Of a stretch of DNA of 64,000 nucleotides, positions 38,782 through 47,799 are shown in pieces. Position numbers and translations under genes: made by a program. Numbering within the stretch: the stretch's first letter is position 1; the number at the start of each line of letters is the position of its first letter. This DNA is from Lawsonia intracellularis PHE/MN1-00 (GTDB lineage Bacteria > Desulfobacterota > Desulfovibrionia > Desulfovibrionales > Desulfovibrionaceae). The stretch spans positions 434,001 to 498,000 of the forward strand of contig NC_008011.1 of the NCBI RefSeq assembly GCF_000055945.1. Reading direction: 5' to 3'. The notes under the pieces were generated by a model. The model had not been told where the DNA came from, searched no databases, and saw only the letters and a program-made list of their open reading frames with translations.

Positions 38782-39591
38782 ATGAATATGTCTTCAACTA
38801 AGGATATTCCTCACTCAAAAATTACCCCTTCTATTACAGGCCTTGTTTTAACATATAATGGAGAAAGACTGCTTGAACATTGCCTTACTTCACTTCAATT
38901 TTGTAACCATATCCTTGTAGTAGATTCTTTTAGTTCTGATAGAACAATTGAAATTGCTAAATCTCATAATGTGCAATTTATACAAAATAAATGGAATGGT
39001 CCTGTTGCACAATTTACTTATGCTTTTCCCCTTATAAAAACAGAGTGGATCATAACCATTGATCAAGATGAAATATGCTCCCAAGCACTTCAAAATACTA
39101 TTATAACAGCTATTCAAAATGTATCTCAAAATGTATGTGGTTTTTATGTCCCACGACGTTCATGGTATTATGATCGCTTTCTTAAATATAGTGGTTGGTA
39201 TCCAGACTATCTTCTTAGAGTCTTTAGAAAAAATGGAATTTATTTTTCCCAACAAGGTGTTCATGAAAAAATACATCCTCATACACATACCAAAAAACTT
39301 ATAGGGGATATCCTTCATTATCCATATAGTAGTTTTTATCAACACCTCGAAAAGATTAATAGTTACGCTCAATATGGTGCTGAAGATTTAGCTAAACAAA
39401 AAAAATCTGGTGGAATTTGTATAGCTATTTCTCATGGATTAGGACGATTTATACGAATATATATCCTAAAAAAAGGATTTCTTGATGGAAAAGCAGGTTT
39501 TATCAATGCAATTCATGGAGCATATTATGCATTTCTAAAATATATCAGAATAAATGAAGGAACTTGGGGAGCTCCATATAATCATCAATAG
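38782..39591 (+). CDS. Family 2 glycosyltransferase (WaaE/KdtX-like)
   Basis: The 269-residue protein has an N-terminal GT-A domain with [15 protein letters not shown] near residue 17, the motif [14 protein letters not shown] near residue 47 and the metal-binding ITIDQDE near residue 92. A hydrophobic C-terminal region follows. The overall pattern matches the WaaE/KdtX group, which adds a sugar to the lipopolysaccharide inner core. Its ATG immediately follows the aminotransferase stop codon (TAAATG). It ends 20 bases before pyrH, so all three sugar genes may be read through into the pyrH operon. Confidence 0.85.
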   Translation: MNMSSTKDIPHSKITPSITGLVLTYNGERLLEHCLTSLQFCNHILVVDSFSSDRTIEIAKSHNVQFIQNKWNGPVAQFTYAFPLIKTEWIITIDQDEICSQALQNTIITAIQNVSQNVCGFYVPRRSWYYDRFLKYSGWYPDYLLRVFRKNGIYFSQQGVHEKIHPHTHTKKLIGDILHYPYSSFYQHLEKINSYAQYGAEDLAKQKKSGGICIAISHGLGRFIRIYILKKGFLDGKAGFINAIHGAYYAFLKYIRINEGTWGAPYNHQ

Positions 39592-39611
39592 CCTTTAGAG
39601 AGAGTTATATT

Positions 39612-40328
39612 ATGTCTCAAATGACATACAAAAGGGTACTACTTAAACTAAGTGGTGAATCACTTGCAGGAAGACAACTTACTGGTATTGATCCAGATAC
39701 AGTGGCTGTACTTTGTAATGAACTTTCAAGCGTAATTGAATTAGGCCTTCAAATAGCATTAGTCATTGGAGGTGGCAATATTTTTCGTGGACTATCAGCT
39801 TCAGCAAAAGGTATGGATCGTTCATCAGCTGATTATATGGGAATGCTTGCTACTGTATTAAATGCCTTAGCTATTCAAGATACACTAGAAAAAAAAGGAC
39901 ACCCTACACGTGTTCTTTCTGCTATTGCTATGCAAGAAGTGTGTGAACCCTATGTAAGACGGCGTGCAATGCGTCATCTTGAAAAAGGAAGAGTTATTAT
40001 TTGTGCTGCAGGTACTGGGAACCCATATTTTACTACAGACACAGCTGCTGCACTAAGATGTATGGAGCTTAAATGTGATGCTCTTATTAAAGCAACAAGA
40101 GTAGATGGTGTATATGACAAAGATCCTTTAAAATTTGATGACGCTGAAATGTTCAAACATCTAACCTATGAAGAAACATTACGTCGTCATATCAAAATAA
40201 TGGATTCTACAGCTATCACATTAGCACAAGAAAATAATATCCCTATTATTGTTTGCAATATGTTTAATGGAAGCATTAAACGTGCTATACTTGGTCAAAA
40301 TCCAGGAACTACTGTTGAAGGAGAATAA
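39612..40328 (+). CDS. pyrH: Uridylate kinase
   Basis: PyrH phosphorylates UMP to UDP. The 238-residue bacterial-type UMP kinase has [12 protein letters not shown] near residue 9, the glycine-rich [10 protein letters not shown] near residue 53, [16 protein letters not shown] near residue 75 and [11 protein letters not shown] near residue 160. It is followed 3 bases later by frr, its usual partner. In many genomes it directly follows tsf; here three sugar genes intervene. Confidence 0.96.
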   Translation: MSQMTYKRVLLKLSGESLAGRQLTGIDPDTVAVLCNELSSVIELGLQIALVIGGGNIFRGLSASAKGMDRSSADYMGMLATVLNALAIQDTLEKKGHPTRVLSAIAMQEVCEPYVRRRAMRHLEKGRVIICAAGTGNPYFTTDTAAALRCMELKCDALIKATRVDGVYDKDPLKFDDAEMFKHLTYEETLRRHIKIMDSTAITLAQENNIPIIVCNMFNGSIKRAILGQNPGTTVEGE

Positions 40329-40331
40329 GAA

Positions 40332-40898
40332 ATGGATACAGATAAAGATAAAATATTTCTAGATAGTCAAGAGCGTATGGTAAAAGCAATTACTTCCCTT
40401 GAAAAAGAATTTACAAAACTTCGTACAGGAAGGGCTTCCACCTCTATTGTAGATACTATCAAAGTTGATTATTATGGAACCCCAACACCTATAAATCAGT
40501 TAGCATCTATTGCTATCCCTGATAGTAGCAGCATCACTATTCAACCATGGGATAAAACTGCATTTAACCCTATTGAAAAGGCTATCCTTAAATCAGAATT
40601 AGGTCTTACTCCTATCAATGATGGAAAAATTATTCGTATCACTTTACCACCATTAACAGAAGATCGACGCAAAGATTTAGTAAAACTTGCTCGTAAATAT
40701 GGAGAAGATACAAAAATTGCTATTAGAAACATTCGTCGTGATGCTAATGAACAACTTAAAAGACTTGAAAAGAATAAGTTTATATCTGAAGATGAATTAA
40801 AGGGATTTACTGAAGATATACAAAAAATGACAGATAACTATATAAAAGAAGTGGAAACTCACTGTAAAACTAAAGAAAAAGAAATTATAGAAATATAA
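40332..40898 (+). CDS. frr: Ribosome recycling factor
   Basis: RRF splits post-termination ribosomes with EF-G. The 188-residue protein has the family segments [14 protein letters not shown] near residue 32 and [14 protein letters not shown] near residue 48. It also has TIQPWDK near 73 and the C-terminal helix [20 protein letters not shown] near residue 125. It lies 3 bases after pyrH, consistent with cotranscription. Length matches the usual 185 residues. Confidence 0.96.
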   Translation: MDTDKDKIFLDSQERMVKAITSLEKEFTKLRTGRASTSIVDTIKVDYYGTPTPINQLASIAIPDSSSITIQPWDKTAFNPIEKAILKSELGLTPINDGKIIRITLPPLTEDRRKDLVKLARKYGEDTKIAIRNIRRDANEQLKRLEKNKFISEDELKGFTEDIQKMTDNYIKEVETHCKTKEKEIIEI

Positions 40899-40933
40899 AA
40901 ATACTTATAAAGTTATAACGCTCCTTTCAACAT

Positions 40934-41656
40934 ATGTCTAATCCAATACCAAAACACCTTCCCTCTCATATTGCTATTATTATGGATGGCAATGGTCGAT
41001 GGGCAAAACAACGTGGTATGAATCGCACAGAGGGTCATAAACAAGGTGCATTAACTGCAAAATCAATTGTAACAACATGCAGAAAAATTGGTATCAAATA
41101 CTTAACCCTTTATACATTTTCTACAGAAAATTGGGGTAGACCAAAAGATGAAATACATTTTCTCTTTCAATTATTGGTTTCATTTTTAAAACAAGAAGTT
41201 CACTTATTAGAAGAAAACGATATTTGTCTTACTGTATATGGTGATCTCACAAAACTCCCTTTACTAGCAAAAAAAGCCTTACAACATGCCATTGCAAGAA
41301 CTAAACATTGTCAAAGTATGACTGTAAATTTAGCAATTAACTATTCTGGACGCACAGAATTACTATATGCTGTAAAAAAAATGTTAACTGACAGACTTAA
41401 CGCCAACGATCTTAATGAAGAAATATTCCGCAACTATCTTTACTCTAAACAACAACCTGATCCAGATCTGCTTATAAGAACAAGTGGAGAAAAAAGATTA
41501 AGTAACTATTTAATATTTCAAACAGCTTATAGTGAACTTTTTTTTACAAATACACTATGGCCTGACTTCACAGAAGAAGAACTTTATGCCATCTTAAAAG
41601 AATATAATGAACGAAACCGCAGATTCGGGCTCACACAGGAGCAACTACAACAATGA
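40934..41656 (+). CDS. uppS: Isoprenyl (undecaprenyl) diphosphate synthase
   Basis: This cis-prenyltransferase makes the C55 lipid carrier for peptidoglycan and LPS. The 240-residue protein has HIAIIMDGNGRWAKQRG near residue 13 (catalytic Asp in MDGN), TLYTFSTENWGRP near residue 62, a SGRTELLYA segment and the C-terminal DLLIRTSGEKRLSNYL with LWPDF. It overlaps cdsA by four bases. Its product feeds the cell-wall enzymes encoded elsewhere in the window. Confidence 0.95.
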   Translation: MSNPIPKHLPSHIAIIMDGNGRWAKQRGMNRTEGHKQGALTAKSIVTTCRKIGIKYLTLYTFSTENWGRPKDEIHFLFQLLVSFLKQEVHLLEENDICLTVYGDLTKLPLLAKKALQHAIARTKHCQSMTVNLAINYSGRTELLYAVKKMLTDRLNANDLNEEIFRNYLYSKQQPDPDLLIRTSGEKRLSNYLIFQTAYSELFFTNTLWPDFTEEELYAILKEYNERNRRFGLTQEQLQQ

Positions 41657-42450
41657 ATCAAGAAAAAAACTTTCCAAGGATCATTACTGGCGGTCTTCTT
41701 TTACTTCTCCTATTTACTATGCTTATCTTATCAGGAGTTTATATTTTTTTACTAACACTTCTATTTACACTCCTTGCAATGTGGGAATTCTATGCCATGT
41801 TTTGGCATGGAGATGAAGGCATAGGAGGACGTTTGATCTCCCTTCTTATGGGAGGAATCATTCTCACAACAGGATGGCTTAGCCAGGAAGCATTACTTCC
41901 TATCATTGGTATTTCTTTTATTTTTATTACAGTTTACACTCTTATCACTAGTTCACATAGTACTGCTCTTTATTTCAAACAAGTTGGTATTCTTCTTTTT
42001 GGTATTTTCTATATACCTATCCTTCTTGTTCCTATTCTTTGGTGTACACCTTTGGAACAATTCTTTCTTATTTGTATTGTAGCTATTTCTGATAGTGCAG
42101 CTTACTTTGTTGGTCTTACTTATGGTAACCATAAAATTTGGCCTAAAATTAGCCCCCGAAAAAGTATTGAAGGAAGCGCAGCAGGTCTTATTGCATGCAT
42201 TATTATATCAAGTATATTAGGAGTTATTACAGGTAAAGCAAATATACTTTCATTTATTATTCTCACTTCTATACTTGGGATTGTAGCACAACTTGGTGAC
42301 TTTTTTGAATCAGCCCTCAAACGTGCTACACATCTTAAAGATTCAGGTACAATTCTACCTGGGCATGGTGGTATTCTTGATCGTTCAGATAGTTTATTAT
42401 TTGTCATACCAACATATGCACTTTTAAAAAGTTTTATTGTCTACTTTTGA
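41653..42450 (+). CDS. cdsA: Phosphatidate cytidylyltransferase
   Basis: CdsA makes CDP-diacylglycerol from phosphatidate and CTP, the precursor used by PgsA. The 265-residue protein has seven or eight hydrophobic helices and the family signature near the C terminus, covering LGDFFESALKRATHLKDSG and then PGHGGILDRSDS. An earlier SDSAAYFVG segment with PKISPRKSIEGSAAG is also typical. Its ATG overlaps the uppS stop codon. Confidence 0.95.
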   Translation: MNQEKNFPRIITGGLLLLLLFTMLILSGVYIFLLTLLFTLLAMWEFYAMFWHGDEGIGGRLISLLMGGIILTTGWLSQEALLPIIGISFIFITVYTLITSSHSTALYFKQVGILLFGIFYIPILLVPILWCTPLEQFFLICIVAISDSAAYFVGLTYGNHKIWPKISPRKSIEGSAAGLIACIIISSILGVITGKANILSFIILTSILGIVAQLGDFFESALKRATHLKDSGTILPGHGGILDRSDSLLFVIPTYALLKSFIVYF

Positions 42451-42512
42451 ATAAAATACTATTTTTACCCCTTAACTAATTTTTAGTTAATATTACTGTA
42501 TGGTGTAGTTTA

Positions 42513-43721
42513 ATGTTTACCTATATAACATCTCTTCCTTCTCCTGAATGGGAAAAAAGTTTTCCAAGAACAATTTCCATTCTTGGTTCAACTGGTTCAA
42601 TTGGGACAAATGCACTAGATGTTATAAAGTCACATAAAGAACTCTTTCATATTGTTGCATTAGGTGGAGGGAAAAACGTTCAACTACTTGCAAAACAAGC
42701 AATACAATGGAAACCCGACTATCTTGCTGTTCAAGACGAAACTTCAAAAGAAGCTCTTATTCCCTTACTACCAATCAACTATAAACCATCTATATTTGTT
42801 GGTCAGCAAGGGTATGTAAAACTTGCCTCTCTTCCTGAAGTTACAACGGTTCTTTCTGCTCAAGTTGGTGCCGCAGGACTTCATGGAACAGTTGCAGCAG
42901 CAAAAAACGGAAAAGTTATTTGTCTTGCTAATAAGGAAACATTAGTATTAGCAGGAAAACTAATCAAAAATCTATGCTTACAATCTGGAGCAGTCATCTT
43001 ACCTGTTGACTCTGAACATAATGCTATCTTCCAAGCACTATACACAAGAAATCCTAAAACTGTACAAAACATTATTCTTACTGCATCTGGTGGACCATTT
43101 AGAAATAAAAAATATGAATTTTTAAAAAATGTAACACCAGAACAAGCTATTAATCATCCCAACTGGAAAATGGGTACAAAAATTAGCGTTGACTCTGCAA
43201 CAATGATAAACAAAGGTCTAGAAATAATAGAAGCACACTATCTCTATGGATTACCATCAGAGCAAATTAAAATTGTAGTACACCCACAATCATACGTTCA
43301 TTCATTAGTAGAATTTACAGATCACTCTCTTATGGCACACCTTGGTACTGCTGATATGCGTATGCCTATTGCTCACTGTCTTGCCTGGCCTAACTATCTT
43401 AATGTTGGAGTTGAACCATTTGTTCTTTCTAAAATTGGAACCTTGACATTTGAAGAGCCAGATTTAGATTCTTTTCCATGCATTAACCTTGCAAGAGATG
43501 CTCTTGTTGCAGGAACTAGTGCACAGATTATATTAAATGCTGCAAATGAAGTAGCTGTTGATGCATTCCTAAAAAAACAAATTGGATTTATGGATATACC
43601 TATTTTGATCTCTAAAGCATTAGAAGCTGACTCTACACCTGAACCAACGACACTTGAGTCAATAGAAGCACTGGATCAACAAACTCGTCATACTATAAGT
43701 CAATGGATAGAGGTTCATTAA
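42513..43721 (+). CDS. dxr: 1-deoxy-D-xylulose 5-phosphate reductoisomerase
   Basis: DXR commits carbon to the MEP isoprenoid pathway, forming 2-C-methylerythritol 4-phosphate. The 402-residue protein has the NADPH-binding ILGSTGSIGTNALDVI near residue 23 and the catalytic segments LANKETLVLAG near 147 and PVDSEHNAIFQAL near 170. It also has TASGGPF, the DSATMINKGLE motif near 230, and an MRMPIAHCL segment. It overlaps the rseP start by one base (TAATG). The substrate flow links it to UppS. Confidence 0.95.
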   Translation: MFTYITSLPSPEWEKSFPRTISILGSTGSIGTNALDVIKSHKELFHIVALGGGKNVQLLAKQAIQWKPDYLAVQDETSKEALIPLLPINYKPSIFVGQQGYVKLASLPEVTTVLSAQVGAAGLHGTVAAAKNGKVICLANKETLVLAGKLIKNLCLQSGAVILPVDSEHNAIFQALYTRNPKTVQNIILTASGGPFRNKKYEFLKNVTPEQAINHPNWKMGTKISVDSATMINKGLEIIEAHYLYGLPSEQIKIVVHPQSYVHSLVEFTDHSLMAHLGTADMRMPIAHCLAWPNYLNVGVEPFVLSKIGTLTFEEPDLDSFPCINLARDALVAGTSAQIILNAANEVAVDAFLKKQIGFMDIPILISKALEADSTPEPTTLESIEALDQQTRHTISQWIEVH

Positions 43722-44845
43722 TGGATTTTTTACAAACTTTTGTTTCACAATGGAATAATGCCCTTGCGGTAGTTGTTGTACTTGGTGCCTTAATTTTCTT
43801 CCATGAACTTGGACACTTTATGATGGCACGGATATTAGGTATTGGAGTTAAAACATTTTCTTTAGGATTTGGACCAAAAATTTTCACTATAGGAAAAAGA
43901 AAAACAAAATACAGCTTATCACTTATTCCTCTTGGAGGATATGTATCTTTAGCAGGAGAAGAAGATGAAGATGAAAATAAAAAAATAGAACAATCATCAC
44001 AAATAACAGATGAATTATTTTTGCCTACAGAAAAATTTTCTAATCGTCCCCCATGGCACCGATTACTTGTTGTTCTTGCAGGACCTGTTGCAAACATACT
44101 CCTTGCTTTTTTCATTTATTGGGGTGTATCATGGGTACAAGGTAGTACATTTCTACTCCCTATTATTGGGACAATCACAGAAAATAGTCCTGCAGAACAT
44201 GCAGGACTTCTTCCAGGAGATATTATTACACGTGTAGATGGGATGCCTGTTTCCCAATGGGATCAGGTTGCTGAATATATTGCTGAAAGCCAAGGAAATG
44301 AAGTTACTATAACGCTTTCTCGAGATGATAAACTCCTTGAGTTTCGCTTAACACCTGAAGAAAAATCACGTACAAATCTCTTTGGAGAAAAAAAGCCTGC
44401 ATGGTTAATTGGTATCAGTGCACAAGGAGATATAGAAACACGTCCACTATCCTTTCTTGCTGCTTCGGTTACTGGTTTAAAAAAAACATGGTTTTCTATT
44501 AGTTTTACATGTGAAAGTCTTTTAAAATTGTTCCAGAAAGTTGTTCCATTGGACAGCATTGGTGGACCTATTCTTATTGCTCAACTAGTAGGTCAACAAG
44601 CAAATGCTGGTATCATACCTTTACTCCTCTTAACAGCACTTATAAGTATTAATCTTGGGGTACTTAACTTACTACCAATACCTATCCTTGATGGAGGACA
44701 TGTTGTATTCCTTCTGTTAGAGATGATATTCCAGCGTCCTATTAGTCCCTTCATCAAAACTGTATCTATGCGTATTGGTATTGTTCTTCTTCTTAGCCTT
44801 ATGGTCTTTGCCACTTGGAATGATATTATGAGGCTCGTTTCATGA
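43721..44845 (+). CDS. rseP: Site-2 intramembrane zinc protease RseP
   Basis: RseP cleaves transmembrane anti-sigma factors and leftover signal peptides in the inner membrane. The 374-residue protein has the zinc motif HELGH in the first membrane helix (His28, Glu29, His32). A PDZ domain follows at about 145-225 (SPAEHAGLLPGDIITRVDGM), and the second active-site segment LNLLPIPILDGGHVV comes near the C terminus. Only one PDZ domain is evident, unlike the two of E. coli RseP. The frame opens 18 bases earlier, but GAGG eight bases before 43721 favours this start. Confidence 0.93.
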   Translation: MDFLQTFVSQWNNALAVVVVLGALIFFHELGHFMMARILGIGVKTFSLGFGPKIFTIGKRKTKYSLSLIPLGGYVSLAGEEDEDENKKIEQSSQITDELFLPTEKFSNRPPWHRLLVVLAGPVANILLAFFIYWGVSWVQGSTFLLPIIGTITENSPAEHAGLLPGDIITRVDGMPVSQWDQVAEYIAESQGNEVTITLSRDDKLLEFRLTPEEKSRTNLFGEKKPAWLIGISAQGDIETRPLSFLAASVTGLKKTWFSISFTCESLLKLFQKVVPLDSIGGPILIAQLVGQQANAGIIPLLLLTALISINLGVLNLLPIPILDGGHVVFLLLEMIFQRPISPFIKTVSMRIGIVLLLSLMVFATWNDIMRLVS

Positions 44846-45636
44846 GAGATTTAACTCTCACTTTAGGAATTTCAGAACAACATCTTCATATAGTTTTTAT
44901 TAAAGATGAAGAAATACAATATATAAAAGAACGTTCTATAACATCTAATGGGACTGAGATATTAGGACCTCTCATCATAGAGTCACTGGAAAAAGCACAG
45001 TTTTCTCTACAACAAATTTCTCGAATTGCTTGTATTGCTGGACCAGGAAGTTTTACTGGTTTAAGACTTGCTCTAACCACTGCTATTGCTATGAGACGTG
45101 CTTTGTCTATTCCATTAGCAACACTGAATTATCTACATGTGATTGCAGCTAGCGCATGGGCACTCCCAGAGCTGCAGAACATCTCATTACTTCCTAGTTT
45201 ACTTAGAGTCATTACTTATGCACGTCAAAAGCTTTTATATATACAAGATTTTTTAGTAACTAAAACTTTTCCTATGCCAATAGCAAAGCCACGAATATCT
45301 TCTATAGAAGCATCCATTCAAACAAAAGACCCTATACTTTTTATGGGCTCAGGGATACAATACAACTACTCGTTTTTTGCAGAACATGCTCTTATTAATC
45401 CAAATATACTATTATTTCAAAAAAAAATCTCCATTTCTCCATATGCATTACTTCAACTAGTAAAAAACATTCCTCATGAAGAATGGAAACATAATGATCC
45501 TGAACCACTATATCTTCGGCACTGTGATGCTGTAGACAATTTATCTTCTATTAGTTTAAAACAAGGTAAAAACCCTGAAGATGCTTGTTCAACATTTAAA
45601 AAAATTGTTACTCAACCACCTCTATTAGTTACATAA
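44842..45636 (+). CDS. tsaB: tRNA threonylcarbamoyladenosine biosynthesis protein TsaB
   Basis: TsaB is the inactive paralogue that dimerises with TsaD to make t6A37 in tRNA. The 264-residue protein has an ASKHA-like N terminus (LTLGISEQHLHIV) and the YeaZ-family motif GPGSFTGLRLALTTAIAMR near residue 71. The C-terminal half is divergent. It overlaps rseP by four bases, completing the pyrH-to-tsaB run. It pairs with tsaD at 26064-27131. Confidence 0.88.
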   Translation: MRDLTLTLGISEQHLHIVFIKDEEIQYIKERSITSNGTEILGPLIIESLEKAQFSLQQISRIACIAGPGSFTGLRLALTTAIAMRRALSIPLATLNYLHVIAASAWALPELQNISLLPSLLRVITYARQKLLYIQDFLVTKTFPMPIAKPRISSIEASIQTKDPILFMGSGIQYNYSFFAEHALINPNILLFQKKISISPYALLQLVKNIPHEEWKHNDPEPLYLRHCDAVDNLSSISLKQGKNPEDACSTFKKIVTQPPLLVT

Positions 45637-46379
45637 AAATTTTTATTTAATATTTTTTTAGTATTTTTTATAAAAAACTAGCTTAAAAGAAATAAATGAT
45701 TATTATTTATTTCTGTTTTTAGAATATATTTAGAACTACTCCACTATATACTCTTTAAATAAAAATAATCTTTTTTCTTCCTATCATAACTCTCTACTAT
45801 TAATAACTACCCCAATTGTTCTTAAAGAAGTAATTATCCTCAAAGTTAACTCAACTGAAAATTTAACAATTTTGTGAAAGAAGATAGTGAGTTAATCCTT
45901 ACTCATAGTCTTTTTAAAAATCTTTCTAGCTCTTTTGAACTAAGATAGTTAGAAGAATCTATTGCTTATAATAAGAAGAAAAAAGAAATAGAAAATAAGA
46001 TGTATTCTTTTCAGGGAGAGTAAAAAAACTGATGGTAAAACAATACCTCTGGCAGACTTAACTCATTATAAATATGCTGTTAATATGCCTGTTGGGACTA
46101 AAGTATAGTATTAGAACTTTAGAGGATAAGTTAATTACTATCAAAAAGATGGTACAAAAACAACTTCACCTAATTAATCAAGAATAATTTCTTGATGTAT
46201 CTATAGTAATAACTTTCTAATCTTACTTAATGAAATAATATTTTATATTATTTTTTTAACTATAACAGACTATAGTCTGTTATAGTTAATTCCATTAAAC
46301 TATACATTTATTTATCATATATTGTTAAATAATACTTACTCTTTTATTTATATTATACTCTAACTATTCTAAAAATGCT
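45637..46379. other. 743-base gap with apparently decayed sequence
   Basis: No intact gene is visible. Two short open stretches in different plus-strand frames overlap end to end: 45949-46020 (about 24 codons, Lys/Glu-rich) and 45992-46105 (about 38 codons, ending in a peptide with ADLTHYKYAVNMPVGTK). Both end at stop codons, and further stops follow at once. The second peptide looks protein-like in composition, so an eroded gene is possible. Short inverted repeats lie at 46177-46196 and 46256-46289. I do not recognise the parent gene. Confidence 0.4.
46256..46289. repeat. 34-base perfect palindrome upstream of the methyltransferase gene
   Basis: Two 17-base arms meet without a spacer, centred on TATA between 46272 and 46273. 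It lies 90 bases upstream of the methyltransferase start. It could be an operator, a cruciform or hairpin site, or a boundary mark of an inserted segment. Confidence 0.85.
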
Positions 46380-47426
46380 ATGAATTTGAAAGTATTATCT
46401 TTATTCAGTGGTTGTGGTGGGTTAGATTTAGGTGTAGAAGGTGGATTTTTAGTACATAAAGAATGCATTCATGCTACTAGTGATACTCCATGGATTTGTT
46501 TACCTAAAAATAGATTTAATGTCATTTTTGCTAATGATATTATGGCACAAAGTAATGTTGTCTGGTCTTCAAATTTCACAGGTACATTTCAACTAAAATC
46601 AATAGCAGACTTATTGAACGAAAATTTTCAATTTCCTAAAGCAAATCTTGTGATTGGAGGCTTTCCCTGTCAAGATTTTTCTGTTGCAGGAAAAAGAGAA
46701 GGATTAAAAACTCAAAGAGGCTCTTTATACCACTGTATGACTGAAGTCATACAACAAGTTTCTCCAGAAGCATTCATTGCTGAAAATGTATATGGTTTAT
46801 TTTATATTCCTGGTGTACGTGAAAAAATTACATCTGACTTTGAACAAATTGGATACACCGTCTTTTCTTTCCTTTTATTTTCAAATGAGTATGGAGTACC
46901 ACAAATAAGAAGACGAGTATTTTTTATTGGTCTCAAAACTGAAGCTCTTAAAAGAAAAGTTTCTATTAATGAGATTATTCCTCCTAAAACTCATCAAAAA
47001 TTTGTTTCAGTGGGAACAATTTTTAAAGATCTTCAAGAACCAGAATATACTTTGGATAAAGAACAACAAATTTACTCAAAAAGCAAATTCTATGGCTCTC
47101 AATGGGAAGGAAATAGAGAGGTTGATTTATCTTTGCCTTCACCAACGCTACGAGCTAGTGGCCCAGAATTCAGAAGATTATCTAAGGAACATGGTGGGAA
47201 ACATTTAGATGAATTAAAAGATGGAAAAATTGAACGACGGTTAACTGTTAGAGAATATGCAAGAATCCAAACATTTCCTGATGACTTCATTCTTATGTTT
47301 AATAAAAATAACGAAGAAATAATTTCAATGACATCTGCCTATAGACTTATTGGAAATGCTGTTCCACCATTACTTGCATACCATGTAAGCAAAAGACTAG
47401 ATGAGCTCTGGTTTGATATTTTTTAA
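46380..47426 (+). CDS. Orphan DNA (cytosine-5-)-methyltransferase
   Basis: The 348-residue protein has the ordered motifs of C5-cytosine methyltransferases. Motif I is LSLFSGCGGLDLG near residue 5, motif IV is GGFPCQDFSVAG with the catalytic Cys97, motif VI is FIAENVYGL, motif VIII is QIRRRVFFIG, and motifs IX/X are RLTVREYARIQTFPDDF and RLIGNAVPP. The target-recognition region lies roughly between residues 190 and 290, with SPTLRASG at its end. No restriction endonuclease is adjacent, so it is either an orphan or the survivor of a restriction-modification system. No clear ribosome binding site precedes the ATG. Two perfect palindromes flank the gene. The recognised DNA site cannot be predicted from sequence alone. 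Confidence 0.93.
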   Translation: MNLKVLSLFSGCGGLDLGVEGGFLVHKECIHATSDTPWICLPKNRFNVIFANDIMAQSNVVWSSNFTGTFQLKSIADLLNENFQFPKANLVIGGFPCQDFSVAGKREGLKTQRGSLYHCMTEVIQQVSPEAFIAENVYGLFYIPGVREKITSDFEQIGYTVFSFLLFSNEYGVPQIRRRVFFIGLKTEALKRKVSINEIIPPKTHQKFVSVGTIFKDLQEPEYTLDKEQQIYSKSKFYGSQWEGNREVDLSLPSPTLRASGPEFRRLSKEHGGKHLDELKDGKIERRLTVREYARIQTFPDDFILMFNKNNEEIISMTSAYRLIGNAVPPLLAYHVSKRLDELWFDIF

Positions 47427-47479
47427 TTCTATGGTTTCTTTTTATCATCTATAGATTAACTAAAATAACATAGCAGATT

Positions 47480-47531
47480 ATTTATGTATAAACCCTATAT
47501 AGCATGTACTATATAGGGTTTATACATAAAT
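47480..47531. repeat. 23-base perfect inverted repeat between the methyltransferase gene and tRNA-Lys
   Basis: Arms at 47480-47502 and 47509-47531 are exact complements around a 6-base CATGTA loop. It ends 2 bases before the tRNA-Lys 3' CCA. It could end transcription of both convergent genes, but no run of T follows on either strand. The very long perfect stem is unusual for this genome segment. Confidence 0.9.
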
Positions 47532-47533
47532 TC

Positions 47534-47609
47534 TGGTGGGTCGTGCGGGATTCGAACCTGCGACTCTCTGCTTAAAAGGCAGATACTCTACCTGCTGAGT
47601 TAACGACCC
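47534..47609 (-). tRNA. tRNA-Lys (anticodon TTT)
   Basis: Read on the minus strand, the 76-base gene begins GGGTCGTTAACTCAGCAGG and folds into a standard cloverleaf. The acceptor stem GGGTCGT pairs with ACGACCC. The anticodon stem TCTGC/GCAGA holds the loop CTTTTAA, giving anticodon TTT. The T arm contains GGTTCGAATCC. The discriminator A and a genome-encoded CCA are present. It lies at the edge of the accessory-looking segment that holds the methyltransferase. Confidence 0.97.
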
Positions 47610-47799
47610 TTTTTATGAACTGGGTTTTTATAGAAACTCTATCTAAACATGTCAACCCCTGACATTTCTAACTAACTTCATATTTTATCAATAATTATAT
47701 ATAGTTATATATTCATAATAAAATTTCAATAAAAATAAATTGTAACTATAAAGGAACTAATCTAAATTTAGCCCTTGAGTACCAGCTACTATAACAAAG

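Noticed and set aside
43693-44115. Open frame of 140 codons antisense to dxr/rseP
   Set aside because: It overlaps two strongly supported genes and shows no recognisable motif.
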